The notes: a model not told the origin generated them from the sequence alone. A DNA stretch of 64,000 bases from Alopecurus myosuroides (GCA_028641055.1 CM054060.1:314103682-314167681), one strand, 5' to 3'; shown: positions 45,834-56,924, counted from the stretch's first letter. Numbers and translations: made by a program.

Positions 45834-45948
45834 GATGCATTCATAAGGACTGGAAAATAGAAGAGATTTAGGAAAGGGGAAACAAAAGATTTCCTAAGAT
45901 TAAGAGATTAAACACTTAATCAAGATGCATTCATAAGGACTGGAAAAC
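45834..45948 (+). repeat. direct repeat 90 bp apart in CACTA element 2
   Basis: GATGCATTCATAAGGACTGG occurs at 45834 and 45924. This segment is absent from element 1. Confidence 0.6.
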
Positions 45949-45959
45949 AGTGAGATCAA

Positions 45960-46160
45960 ATATTTTTCTGAATTTTTTGATATATTATTTGTATTTTTAA
46001 GATTTTAAAATGAATTAGTTTTATTTTTCTGATTTTATTGATATATTATTTGTATTTTTAACATTGTAAAATGAATTAGTTTTATTTTTCTGAATTTTTT
46101 GATATATTATTTGTATTTTTCAGATTTTAAAATGAATTAGTTTTATTTTTCTGAATTATT
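45960..46160. repeat. AT-rich units of about 61 bp in CACTA element 2
   Basis: Three units with TGATATATTATTTGTATTTT are related to the array at 20817-21090. Confidence 0.8.
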
Positions 46161-46348
46161 TAGAAATAATACAAATTAAAAAGTTAATGTTTATTTATTT
46201 ATTCAAAATTATTATTACATCATTACTTTTGTTTATTAAAAGATTTATTTGAAATTCAAACAATAAAGAAATGTGGCATCGACCAACATGTTAATAGGAT
46301 TGGTATGATACTAGTATCACATACATGCGTGCGAAACACTTGAATGCG

Positions 46349-46430
46349 GGACGGGATGGAACTCGGAAGTTAAGCATGCTAGTGCTAGAGTAGTGGGATG
46401 ATGGGTGACCGAGCAGGAAGTTTGACCACG
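46349..46430 (+). ncRNA. 5S-rRNA-like segment with A-box and C-box, copy 2
   Basis: GGGACGGGATGGAACTCGG leads into AAGTTAAGCATGCT (46367-46380, A-box region). AGAGTAGTGGGATGATGGGTG leads into GATGGGTGACC (46400-46410, C-box). The two transposon copies resemble each other more than 5S rRNA, sharing GCTAGTGCTAGAG in place of the 5S GCTTGGGCGAGAG. So the segment belonged to their common ancestor. Same orientation and relative position as copy 1. Confidence 0.72.
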
Positions 46431-46830
46431 AGTAAGTAATTTGACTAGAGATAATTGTAGTTAGACACTAAGCAAATAATACAAATTCTGAAAAAAAAGG
46501 AGTGAAAAATAATTAGAAACCCAAATGAATTAAAAAAAATAACGAAATAGCTTTTAGTCCCGGTTCGTGTTACAAACCGGGACTAAAGGTCCTCCGCCCT
46601 CGGCGCACGCCACCCGCCCACGTGGATGGGCCTTTAGCCGCGGTTCGTAAGAGGCGCGACTAAAGGGTGGGGGGCCTTTAGTCGCGCATATTTAGTCCCG
46701 GTTGCACGGTCAGGATTAATGGCCTTTGCGAACCGGGACTAAAGGCCTATTTTCTACCAGTGTTATCTCCTTGTTTTCATTTTTTCCCTAACGTTTATCT
46801 CTTTGACTCGGTTCAGTTTGAAACGTGAGA

Positions 46831-47409
46831 TCAACCAACATTCTCCCCTTGATCATTCGGTTTAAACTTCATTTGCCCATTCTTCATAGGAATAATATAC
46901 CAAAGTGAGGTGTCACAACAACAAATAAAATGTCGCTGAACCTCAACACTTATGGTGCACCAGCCTATTTCGAAATGGATATCATATTTCTTATTGCGAG
47001 TGGTTCTTGTAATGTTCCCTTTATTCCAGAACCATGGGGCTTCCAGTAATCCCATGCCGGCAACATGCTCATGAAAAATACTGGGTGGTAAGCCTTTTGT
47101 TAGCGGATCCGCAAGCATACGTGTCGTACTTATATGCTTAACCTCAATTGTATGATCCTGGATTCTATCTTTCACAACATGATACTTAATGTCAATGTGC
47201 TTGGCATCAGCTCTTGACTTGTTGTTACTTGTATAGAAAATTGCGGGTTCGTTATCGCAGTATAGGACAAGTGGTTTCGAAATGCTGTCTACCACTTTAA
47301 GTCCGGGAATGAAATTCTTCAGCCATACAGCCTACCCAGTGGCCTCAAAATATGCTATAAATTCTGCCTGCATCGTAGATGAAGCAGTCAACGTTTGTTT
47401 GGAGCTTTT
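46831..47409 (-). pseudogene. copia RNase H, C-terminal part
   Basis: VLYCDNEPAIFYTSNNKSR, KHIDIKYHVVKDRIQ and MLADPLTKGLPP are the classical end of copia Pol. Stops near 47410 and 47330 separate it from the preceding part. The element PPT (AAGGGGAGAA on the minus strand, 46841-46850) overlaps its end. Confidence 0.85.
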
Positions 47410-48864
47410 CTACGATATGGCTCCTCCGGCTAGTGTGAATACATAACCTGATTTGGATTTCTTACTATCCACACAACCGACATAATCAGCATCTGAATAA
47501 CCAACAACTTGCAAGTTATCTGACTTCTTATATGTAAGCATGTAATCTTTTGTGCCTTGCATATAACGCAAAACTTTCTTTGCGGCCTTACAGTGGTCTA
47601 GTCCTGGATTTGATTGGAATCTGCCAAGCATTCCCGTTATAAAAGCCAAATCAGGGTGTGTGCAAACTTGTGCATACATGATGCTTCCGACAGCTGAAGC
47701 ATAAGTAACCGACTTTACCGGATCAGTTTCAATTTGGTTGCTCGGACATTGGAATGTCCCAAACTTATCGCCCTTAACTATAGGAGCAGGTGAGGGAGAG
47801 CACTTATGCATATTGTATTTCTTCAGTACTCGCTCAAAGTATGCCTTTTGGGATAGTCCTAACATCCCCTTTGACCTATCTCGGTAAATCTCAATGCCAA
47901 GGACATAAGAGGCTTCACCGAGATCCTTCATATAAAATTAGACGACAGAAAATTCTTGGTCTCATGCAGCATATCCTTATCGCTGCAAGCCAACAATATG
48001 TCATCTACGTATAGGAACCTACTGCTTTTAAACTTAATATATATGCAGTTGTCCACAACATTTTCCGTAAAACCAAAAGTTCGAATAATCTTGTCGAACT
48101 TGAGGTACCACTGTCTTGAAGCCTGCTTCAAGCCATAGATGGATTTCTTCAGACGACATGCCAGGTGTTCCTTTCCTTCCACGACAAAACCTTCCGGTTG
48201 AGTCATGTAAACATCTTCATTAAGATCACCATTTAGAAATGCCGTCTTAACGTCCATTTGATGCAATTCTAGGTTGAAATGAGCTACTAGAGCCATTGCA
48301 ATCCTAAAAGAATCCTTTGATGACACAAGAGAAAAGGTCTCATTGTAATCTATACCTTCTCTCTGTGTGAAACCTTTCGCCGCAAGTCTTGCTTTGAACC
48401 TTTCGACGTTCCCTTTGGAATCATACTTGGTTTTGTAGACCCATTTGCAGCCTACCCTTTTAGCACCATTTGGAACTTCTACTAAGTCCCAAACATCGTT
48501 TGAGCTCATAGATTTTAACTCATCTTCCATGGCAACTTGCCATTTAGACGAATTCATACTTTTAATGTCTCCTTTATATGAGATTGGATCATCCACCTTC
48601 CCGACATCACATACATCCTCACTCATGTAAGTGACATAATCTTCTGGGATGGCTTTCTTCCTAGGTCGTTGTGATCTTCTCACAGGAGGGGGTGGTGGAG
48701 GAGCGTCATTATTTTCAGGATTTTCTTCGTCATCTGTATGGTGATCCTCTCCTTCTGGTATGTCATTATTGTTTTCAGGATTACCATTGGGTTCATGATC
48801 TAAATCATAAGATTCAGAACCATCATTAGACGTCACTCTATTTTGAATGGGCAAAACAATCTCT
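47410..48864 (-). pseudogene. copia reverse transcriptase and start of RNase H
   Basis: WDLVEVPNGAKRVGCKWVYK, FKARLAAKGFTQ, MDVKTAFLNGDL and IYGLKQASRQWY are intact in 47928-48854. At the catalytic site the sequence reads KSSRFLYVDDILLA: the Tyr-Val-Asp-Asp is kept, but about four residues that normally precede it appear deleted in frame. A frameshift near 47930 separates SSNFI from MKDLGEASYVLGIEIY in 47410-47931, which continues through SIMYAQVCTHPDLAF and YSDADYVGC into RNase H. The upstream acidic linker ends at a TAA near 48864. Confidence 0.85.
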
Positions 48865-49975
48865 TAGATGGCCGGGCATGGAGCACATACCCGCTTCTCC
48901 TCAAGGTCGATCTTTCTTAATTCAGTGACCTCATTATCCTCAAAAAACACCACTTGTCGCGTCTCCACAAACTTAGTGGTATGACCTGGACAATAGAAGC
49001 GATATCCTTTTCCCCAATGTGGGTATCCAATAAAGAAACAACTAACTGTTTTTGGATCTAACTTCTTAAGTTGTGGATTGAATACTCTAGCTTCAGCAGG
49101 ACAGCCCCACACACGTAAATAGTTCAAGCTTGGTTTCTTCCCGTCCACATCTCATAAGGCGTGTTCGGTGCTGACTTAGTGGGAGCAAGATTTAATATAT
49201 GTGCGGCAGTCTTTAATGCCTCCATCCATAGGCTTACTGGCAAACTTTCATGACTAAGCATACTTCGCACCATATCCATAAGTGTGCGATTCCGACGCTC
49301 AGTCACTCCATTTTGCTGAGGTTCACCAGGCATTGAGTACTGGGCAACAATTCCATTCTCAGCGAGCAACCTTGCAGAAGGTCCTGGAATTTGCCCATAA
49401 GGAGCATGTCTACCATAATACTCTCCCCCGAGATCAGATCGTACAACTTTTATTTTAACATTTAGTTGGTTCTCAATTTCGTGTTTGAACAATTTGAACT
49501 TGTCCAAAACTTCCGATCGATCACGTATAGGGTAAATATACCCATATCGGGAAAATTCGTCCGTAAACGTGATGAATGAATCAAAACCGTCTATAGACTT
49601 AACGTTAAGGGGTCCACATATGTCAGTATGAATAAGTTCTAGGACACATGTTGCTCGCACTGCTCCTTTCTTAATTGTTTTTGCGTATTTTCCTTTTATG
49701 CAGTCAACACATTTGTCTGCATCGGAGAAGTCTAATGGAAATAGTACATCTTTTTTAATGAGTCGTTCAATTCTCCCCCTCGAAATGTGGCCCAGACGAC
49801 GGTGCCAAAATTTCGAAGAAGTGCTAGTGCCCTTCCATTTATTCTCATCAATACACACATTACTCACATGCATAACATGATCATTCAATGATAACATATA
49901 TAATTTGCCTCTTCTGACACCGAAACCAACATCTTTATTACAATATTTCAAAAAAAATTGTTTGTGAACAAACAA
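48864..49975 (-). pseudogene. copia integrase
   Basis: The HHCC zinc region ([27 protein letters not shown]) is followed by the DDE core: first Asp in [10 protein letters not shown], second Asp in [12 protein letters not shown], Glu in [12 protein letters not shown]. The C-terminal part ([29 protein letters not shown]) is in another frame after a shift near 49130. Another shift, at an A-run near 49950, separates it from the protease. The three catalytic residues remain, but the protein cannot be made. Confidence 0.85.
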
Positions 49976-50406
49976 ACATTCATGTTATCATCAAGACAAG
50001 AGACTGAAATCAAATTCCTACTCAAAGTAGGTACATAGAGAACATTATTTAAATGAAGACGATGGTTGGTGTGGAGCTCCAAGGTGAGTGACCCTACAGC
50101 TTCAACATCAACTTCAACTCCATTTGCTACTTTAAGCCTTCTTGTACCGTTTGCTGTGGTTTTGATCATATGGAATCCCTGCATAGAGTTAGCAACATGA
50201 GTAGTTGCTCCTGAATCAATCCACCATGATCTAGAGGAGAAATCAGCATAAAATAATTCATCAACAAAAGTGATTTCATCTGTACCTTTCTTCATCATCC
50301 ATTTAATATAGGCTGAACAGTCCTTTCTGAAATGACCCTGTTTCTTGCAATGAAAGCAAGTGTTTTCAAAAACAGCCAAGCTTCCAGAAGACTGTCCAAT
50401 CTCCTT
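49948..50406 (-). pseudogene. copia nucleocapsid zinc knuckle and protease
   Basis: [14 protein letters not shown] is a CX2CX4HX4C knuckle. [13 protein letters not shown] is the copia protease active site, followed by [19 protein letters not shown]. The frame is the same as the gag frame upstream, interrupted by one TGA near 50404 that looks like a CGA change. Confidence 0.85.
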
Positions 50407-51161
50407 TCATTTAGACTTGTGCATATCCTTTTTGAAGGTCTTCTTTGGAGGCTTGGAAGGACTAGGCTCATCATACTTTCTCTTGTTAGAGCCAACATGA
50501 AAAGCTTGGTCCTTGTTTTGTTTCATCAACCTTTCCTCCTCCTGGACAATTCGAGGACATATCTCATTGAGTGACCATTTTTCCTTCATGGAATTATAGT
50601 TGATCTTGAATTGATCAAATTCTTCAGGGAGGGACTCCAAAATCATTATGGTGAGTAGGTTATCACTGAGTTCACATTGTAAAGCCTTCAGCTTGCGCGA
50701 AGCATTAATCATTCTCAGTACATGACTCCTTACTTCACCATCACATTTATACTTCCCAAGGAGCTTCTGGAATAGCTCAGTTGCATAGACCTTCTCAGAG
50801 CCTTTGAATTGCTCCTCCAAGGCTGCCATGAAATCTTTAGGAGTATCTTTATTGGGGAGAGCCCCAATAATCTCAGGTGAAATGGATGATCGCATCAGTA
50901 GCATTGCTACATGACTTGATTTGTTCCACTTCTCCATTTTGGAGTCATAAGTTTTTTTTTAAGATCATCATACCCCGCGACACCATTTTCAGGTGTCGTG
51001 GGCTTATCCTCCCTTACGGCATAATCAAATTCGCTGAAAGCCAAAATTAGCTCGATTGAATTCTTCCAGCGTGGGAAATTACTCCCCGTCAGTTGCTCGA
51101 CAGTGTCGTAGCGTATCGCAGTGTAAGCTGAAAATATTACATGGACGTTAAAAAATTGCAT
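50407..51161 (-). pseudogene. copia Gag capsid region
   Basis: LTGSNFPRWKNSIELILAF (N-terminal Gag start) is separated by a frameshift in a T-run (50951-50959) from a 176-residue frame with [32 protein letters not shown] and [13 protein letters not shown], the usual UBN2-type copia Gag order. It ends in a Lys-rich tail before the knuckle. Confidence 0.8.
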
Positions 51162-52780
51162 GAATACAAGACTTTACGTTGGTAAAGAGGAATATACATG
51201 CCATAATCATAAAAAATTCTAATTCTATGCCAAATCACCGGTGGGAAGAAATGACACAAGGTTAGAACAACGTAAGGGAATGACACAAAATTAACACAAT
51301 GTTGGTCAGAATTAATTTTACAGTCATGACATTATCAAATTAAGCATTAAAATTAATAACATAAAGTAAATAACATTATTTAATACTTAAATTGATTATA
51401 TAACATTTAAACATGTTAAATATTCTAAACAAAAATTCTCGTTGGTTCATTTTTATTCAGAACAATAAGATGTTTATTATCATAATTTAGGCAATTGTTT
51501 TCTGTTATTTAAAAACAGTGCACAAAACTTAATTGGAAACTTAAAATTGCACTGAAAAAAAACAGAAAATCTAAAAGAAAAAAAACGGACATAGTCCATT
51601 TTCCTTCTCGGCCTGGGCCGTCGCCCAGCCGTTTTTTTTGGCCTGGGCCAAAAAACCCAGCTGCAAGGCAGCCCAACAAGAGGCCGAAACCGCCCGCACC
51701 GAGCTCGGCCGTTGGATTCAATCCAACGGCTGTCCTTGGTTTTCGGCGGGTCAAAGGGGAAGGCCGGTCGGAACCCTAATCCTAAGCCTCATTCTCCCCC
51801 GTTTCTTTCGCTCCCGAGAGAGCAGGGCAGCGACGCGGCGCCGCCCGTTCTAGCCGTGCCCGTGAGGAAGACAACAGCAGCGACGGGGTGCCGCCCTTTC
51901 TTCTCCCTTGCGACGCCCGTGCGACAGAGAGAGACAGCGCGGAGGGCGGCTGTGCTGCTCCGCGCTGCACCGCGCACATTTGCGGCGATTGGGCCCTCAC
52001 ATGGTGGCACTGCGCTGCGCTCGCCGGAGGAGCGTGCTGTGGACAGAGTCCAGCGCGCTTCTCCGTCGAGCGTGGCGTGTGCGCCGCGAATCTTGGCCGG
52101 AGGCGAGGTGCGGGGGTGGGGAGGCTGCTCGATAAGGAGTCCCCGACGGCAAAGAGCGACGAGCGCAGCCCCTGGTTCATCAGCGTCCGCTACAGGCGCG
52201 TCTGCGCGCACCTTCTCCGATGCGAGAGGAAGGCGGCGACCATTAGTTCGGCGGCGACGAACCCGAGGGCCCGGCGGCGTCTTCTTTCACGCGCTGGCGC
52301 CATACTGCCATTCCGCGCTCGAGGCGCGTCTCAACATCATCATAGTGAGTGCCCAAAAACCCCAATGTGTTACAATTTTGGGTTAGGGGGTGTAATACGG
52401 GTTGGGGAAAAAATCTAGGGTTAGGGTTCATCTTTACGAGAGGGGACTGTTGCATAATTTCTACAAATTCATACTCCCCTCCTTAATTCTTTTAAACGGG
52501 GTAGCAATTAATCAAAATTGATTAACCGAATCTTAAGAACAACCTCACATTAAACACATCTGCTAATTAATCTTGATCATGCTTATTAACATCTTAACAG
52601 TACATGTTTAAATAGCAATTGGGCCAAACCGAGACTTAAGTTTGCATCATTATTGACTCGGATAGTTAACTAGGACTAATCTGAGTCTGGTCATAAACAA
52701 AATATGCCTAAATATGAGCTTAATTAACCAGAACTTGATCAACAGATCCACATTAGGGTTCTAGTGCTATCACATTCTCG
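51162..52780. other. long copia leader containing a gene-promoter-like segment
   Basis: Between PBS and gag lie 1.6 kb. 51600-52350 is GC-rich and looks like a plant promoter and 5' exon on the plus strand, opposite to the element: two GGCCTGGGCC boxes (51609 and 51640; site-II-like TGGGCC), a perfect 23-bp palindrome at 51708-51730, a telo-box-like AACCCTAAT near 51774, a CT-rich stretch and several overlapping frames. No protein family is recognised. The flanks (51200-51560 and 52400-52780) are AT-rich with nothing visible. A captured host 5' end is possible. Confidence 0.45.
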
Positions 52781-52790
52781 ACTGATACCA
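52781..52790 (-). other. primer binding site of the copia element
   Basis: TGGTATCAGT on the minus strand lies one base after the LTR end. It is partly complementary to initiator Met-tRNA. Confidence 0.75.
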
Positions 52791-52791
52791 T

Positions 52792-53381
52792 TGTTAGAAC
52801 TTAAACGATCTAGAACCAATCTAGATCAAAGAAATTGTGATAGCAATTTAGAAGACCAAGAACGAGATTAAATCAGAAAGGGGTTTAAAGGGCATTACAA
52901 GCTCCAGCATTAGAAGACATCGTCGCCTGCTTGGTGCAGGCGAGGTTGAGAGTCGATGTAGACGTTGCAAGGGTTGATGACGATCGCTGGATCACACGGT
53001 GACCCTCAGGCCTCCACCGGAACTGTCCGGGGACGGCGCGGCGAGGTTCTAGCTCTTCATGTTGCTTGTGCGCGGCTTTGATCCGGGCAGAACGTGGGGG
53101 TATTGGGGAGGCAGGGTGACTGAGCGCTAACGAACATAGATCGCCAGCAGCCAGACACCCCCCTTAATATAAGCGCATGCAAACAGGGGGCCAGAACCAT
53201 TAGTTGGTTAGGGCGCCCCCGATCAGGGCGTTTTAGGTGCGTACGTGAAGGTCACGAACGTTGGTTCGTGGGCCTTCACTTATCTCTTTATTTTCATCAT
53301 CTTTATCTCCTTATTTTCATTTCCCCCCCTAACGTCTATCTCTTTGACTCGGTTCAGTTTGAACAGTGAGATCAACCAACA
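52792..53381 (-). repeat. 5' LTR of the copia element
   Basis: This 590-bp LTR has ends TGTTGG and CTAACA on the minus strand. It carries the undisturbed CACTA target site and is followed by TACAT. Confidence 0.9.
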
Positions 53382-53386
53382 TACAT

Positions 53387-55189
53387 TACATATGTGTGGC
53401 CGTACGTAGTAATAAATTGTGTGCCAGCCGGTCGCGTAAATTGTGTGCCAGCCGGTCGCGCGTCGTGTTCTAGCTCGATGGCGCCGTCAACCACGTTGCG
53501 GTCTCGCCGATCCGTGCCGCCTAGTTGAGGGGCTGTTTGGGGCAGAGAAATATATTGTTGGGCAAGAGTCGTCCGATCACCACACCGAGGGCGCCGCTGC
53601 CTCGTCTGTCCACCACAACGAGGACGCTGGCACCTTGTTTGACCACCTCGACGCTCGGCAAGTTCCCTCTACTACGCCAATGGGCTAGCCTCTACGTCGA
53701 TGCCCGTCGACCGTTGTCAACCCCTGGACTACATCAAGCGTATCTCAACAAGCGTTATCGATCCTGTCGTCTCTTTAGAGCGTGGCACGACAATGGCAAC
53801 TCACCGTCCAAAAAGGTCTACCTCGACGCGTGAGTCCCAGTGAACACTGAGCCAAGCATCGAGAGTGAATGAGCATCCCAACCCCATATAAAAGGTGTCA
53901 TGTGGAGGGCGTCACAGTCCAACTTGGACTCCCTTACTGCCAGACATTTAGGTGTCTCACAGTTCTAAACCCCCCGGCATAAAGAAAAACTGAAAATCTA
54001 AATCCAGGGCACCCTGGATTTAGCTTAACGGCACGCACGCGTTTTCGGGCATCTCGGTCACGTGTTTTCGCCTTTTCGAACATAACTTGTCGCTAGCGCA
54101 TTTTTCTCACTCATGCGACTGACAAAGCGAAGAAATGAAAAATAAAAGCACCACATCAGCACTCCAATCTGGAACTATGATAGCCAGCAGATCAGGAGTC
54201 ATTTTGTGATACATTCAAGGCACAAAGTAATTAATACTACAGATTTGGTACATCATAGTAGATTTTTTTTTCAGTTTTTCCTATATGAACCACCAAGCGA
54301 GCACCATTGATAGAGACCGTTCAACCGTTGAACTAGTGTTGGCATTACAAATTTTAAACTATACCGGCGATGCACTGTACTTCCCCATATATTGAAAGAG
54401 TTTGGTTTCTGCGTCATTTTGGACGATGTCATGCTTGTTCTTATTGTTCCCAAACCCCATGAAATTATGGCCCGTCAGATTCGCATTAAGCAGAACCATC
54501 TCTTTGACTAGTCGACAACTACGTCTCTAGTTATAATGAAAAATATAAATATAGGTCGCCACATGTTTATCTAAATATAAATATAATGCTGAGGCGACGC
54601 ACAACGCGTGAGCGGCACCATTGATGGAGACTCGAAAGCAACTTAATGATGGGGTGGGAAGGTCTTCTGTCGCCTAAGAAGACTCCCGGCCTAGAGGGAT
54701 GGCTGCGGGCGACAGTGGACTCGCAGAGGTGGTACTTCGAGGAACGTGGGAAGACAAGGTGGGCGCGGGAGCGCCGCCGACCGCAGTTGGCGGTGGCAGG
54801 CAGTGTGACCTGTGATGGTTGTGAGGTGTATGGGATCTGGAGTTCGGGAGCAGCGGCGGTGCTTCCTTCCCTTCCTCTACGCAGCGGCGTTCTCTTTTCT
54901 CTTTCTGCTCCGATCTGACAAAATGACACATGTGGGTTGTCTGAATTTCGACCGTGCTCTTGGGTGCTTTTAAGCTAGCATCGCACTTGATGACGTTAGA
55001 AGAGTCCTCTTGGTCCTTTGTGTTTTTATTGATTGGGTTCTTTCTGCTTAGCTCTTGGGCGTGCTCCCTATTTTTTTTCATTTCTTTGGATGATTTCCGC
55101 ATGTGTTTTGTTTGTAATTTGTTTGGTTGTTGACGAAGTGTGTGTGGTTGTCTCTCTAAAAAAGTCTTGTTGCACTACATAGTCCTCTC
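53387..55189. other. unassigned DNA with small repeats
   Basis: An exact 24-bp tandem duplication (53413-53436 and 53437-53460) and a perfect 26-bp palindrome (53998-54023) are present. 54600-55180 is a GC-rich stretch that ends CTCTAAAAAAG and could be a retroposon. Frames at 53443-53833 and 54567-55102 show no known motif. Confidence 0.4.
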
Positions 55190-55495
55190 GCCGCTGCCTT
55201 GCTCAAGGACGCCATCTAGGCTGACGTGGAGGCCAACATGAGCCCATCCTCCACCCTCAAAACCCTAGTGAGGTATTAGCTCGAGGAGGTCGACGACCCA
55301 TGTCTCTATTTCTTCCATTTGGTACCTACAACACCATCGGTCTCCATCATCTCGCTCGTCACTGCTCCCTGGGCTATCGACCCGGCCATCACGCTCAGTC
55401 TAGTCATCAACATATGCGATGTGAGGCGCTTCAACAAGTCTGACACAAGGCCTTCAACACCGCCGAGTTACCTAACTAGTAGTGTTGTAGTTACC
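55190..55495 (+). pseudogene. fragment resembling a DUF2828 plant gene
   Basis: In one frame from about 55196 the translation contains DPCLYFFHLVPTTP, then TAPWAIDPAITLSLVINICD and VRRFNKSDT. This matches the order of the DUF2828 motif block (an NPCLDFFFHVVPDTP-like start, then a DPLTTLKLICNLRGVRGTGKSD-like stretch) as I recall it. Two in-frame TAG codons (55217 and 55274) and missing flanks make it a pseudogene. The function of the domain is unknown. The frame runs straight into the minisatellite. Recognition is from memory; a distant match to something else is possible. Confidence 0.5.
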
Positions 55496-56924
55496 CACCC
55501 TAGACTAATGGAGTTACCAAATCTAAATTGATGAGTTACCCACCCAATGGTGACGGTCTTACCCACCTAGACTGATAGAGTTGCACATGATAGACTTACC
55601 CAGACTATAATATAAAGTTACCAACCTAATACTGATAAAGTTACTCATCCAATACTGATAAAGTTACCAAACTTACGAAGTTACCCACTCAATACTGATA
55701 AAGTTACTCACTGAGTAGTTGTGGAGTTCTCACCAAGATTTGATAGAGTTACCCATCGTACTGATGGAGTTACCTACCCTGTACCGATAAAGTTAACAAC
55801 CTAGTACTGATAAAGTTACCCACCAAGTATAGATAAAGTTATCAACCTATTACTGATGAAGTTACCACCATCTACTGATAAAGTTAGCAACCTATTACTC
55901 ATAAGATTACCACTCATTACTTATAGAGTTACCAACCTAGTACTAATAAAGATATCCACTTAGTATTGATAGAGTTATCAACATAGTACTAATAAAGTTA
56001 CCCACCTTATACTGATTGAGATATCCACGTAGCTAGTAGTGATTTATTTATCCATGTAGCTACTAATGATAGGGTTATCTGTGTGTTCATGACATAGTTA
56101 TCCACCACGAAGTTGATTTTTAGTTACCCTACTCTATCGATAATAGTTAACCATCCGTCCTGGCTCAGTTACCCACAATATAATGATAAAGTTATCAACC
56201 TATTACTAATACAATTACCATCAAGTACTGATAAAGTTACCAATCTATTACTAATAAAATTTTCACTCAGTACTTATAGAGTTACCAACCTAATAACAAT
56301 AAAAAAAATACCCGCCCAGTACTGATAGAGTTACCAACATATTAGTAATAAAGTTACCCACCTTATATTGATTGAGTTATCCACCTAGCTAGTAGTGACA
56401 AAGTATCTATGTAGCTAGTAGTGGTAGCGTTACCCATGTGTTAATGACATAGTTATCCACCATGAAATTGATTTTAGTTACCATACTCTATCGGTAATAG
56501 TTACCCATGAGTACTGATTGACTTACCCACTATGTACATGATATAATTACCAACCCAATACTAATAAAGTTATCAGCCTAGTATTAATAAAGTTATCAGC
56601 CTATTACTGATAAAGTTACCGACCTAATACTGATAAAGTTACCAACCTATTACACGTAAAGTTACCGACTCAGTGCTGATAAAGTTACCAACATATTACA
56701 CATAAACTCCCTACTCGGTATTTATAGAGTTACTAACATATTATCGATAAAATTACCCACCCAATACTTATAAAGTTACCAACCTAGTACCAACAAAGTT
56801 ACAACGCGGTATTTATAGAGTTATGAACCTATTACTGATAAAGTTACCGACGTAGTACTAACAAAGTTACCACTTGATATTTATAGAGTTACCAACCAAT
56901 TAATGATCAAGTTACTGATCCAGT
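55470..56924. repeat. degenerate 23-bp minisatellite with 355-bp higher-order repeat
   Basis: About 60 imperfect copies of a unit like ACTGATAAAGTTACCAACCT (23 bp, occasionally 22) fill 1.45 kb. A composite stretch around GACATAGTTATCCACCA at 56091 recurs at 56446, a period of 355 bp. The array is cut on the right by a Tat-type LTR. Confidence 0.88.

Larger units (their letters stand above)
44122..46762 (+). mobile_element. complete non-autonomous CACTA-type element 2 carrying an exonuclease gene
   Basis: The ends are CACTGGTAGAAAAAAAGGCC and its near-inverse, with TTA duplicated on both sides (44119-44121 and 46763-46765) and a single TTA in the empty site of the sister LTR. The element is 2,641 bp long. 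The internal order is the same as in element 1: subterminal TTTAGTCGCGG-type repeats, CT-rich leader, two-exon exonuclease gene (44480-45464), tandem repeats, AT-rich units (45960-46160), 5S-like segment (46349-46430), subterminal repeats. No transposase is present. It is clearly diverged from element 1, so both descend from an older multi-copy family. Confidence 0.92.
43627..46840 (-). repeat. 3' LTR of the copia element, split by CACTA element 2
   Basis: The two parts 43627-44121 and 46766-46840 match 52792-53381. The uninterrupted LTR at 53300-53315 reads CATCTTTATCTCC with a single TTA, exactly the empty site of the CACTA insertion. On the minus strand the LTR runs from TGTTGGTTGATC to GTTCTAACA. 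Confidence 0.9.
43627..53381 (-). mobile_element. complete but inactive copia element with a nested CACTA element
   Basis: LTRs at 43627-46840 (3', interrupted) and 52792-53381 (5', 590 bp) are flanked by TACAT (43622-43626 and 53382-53386). Without the CACTA insertion the element is 7.1 kb. The PBS is at 52781-52790 and the PPT at 46841-46850. On the minus strand the order is leader, gag, protease, integrase, RT, RNase H, as in copia. Every gene carries frameshifts or stops. TACAT is also the end of the target duplication of the neighbouring retroposon, so the copia came later. Confidence 0.92.

Noticed and set aside
51712..52418. 224- and 176-codon ORFs in the copia leader
   Set aside because: They overlap in several frames of GC-rich sequence with no family motif; treated as possible captured 5' region only.
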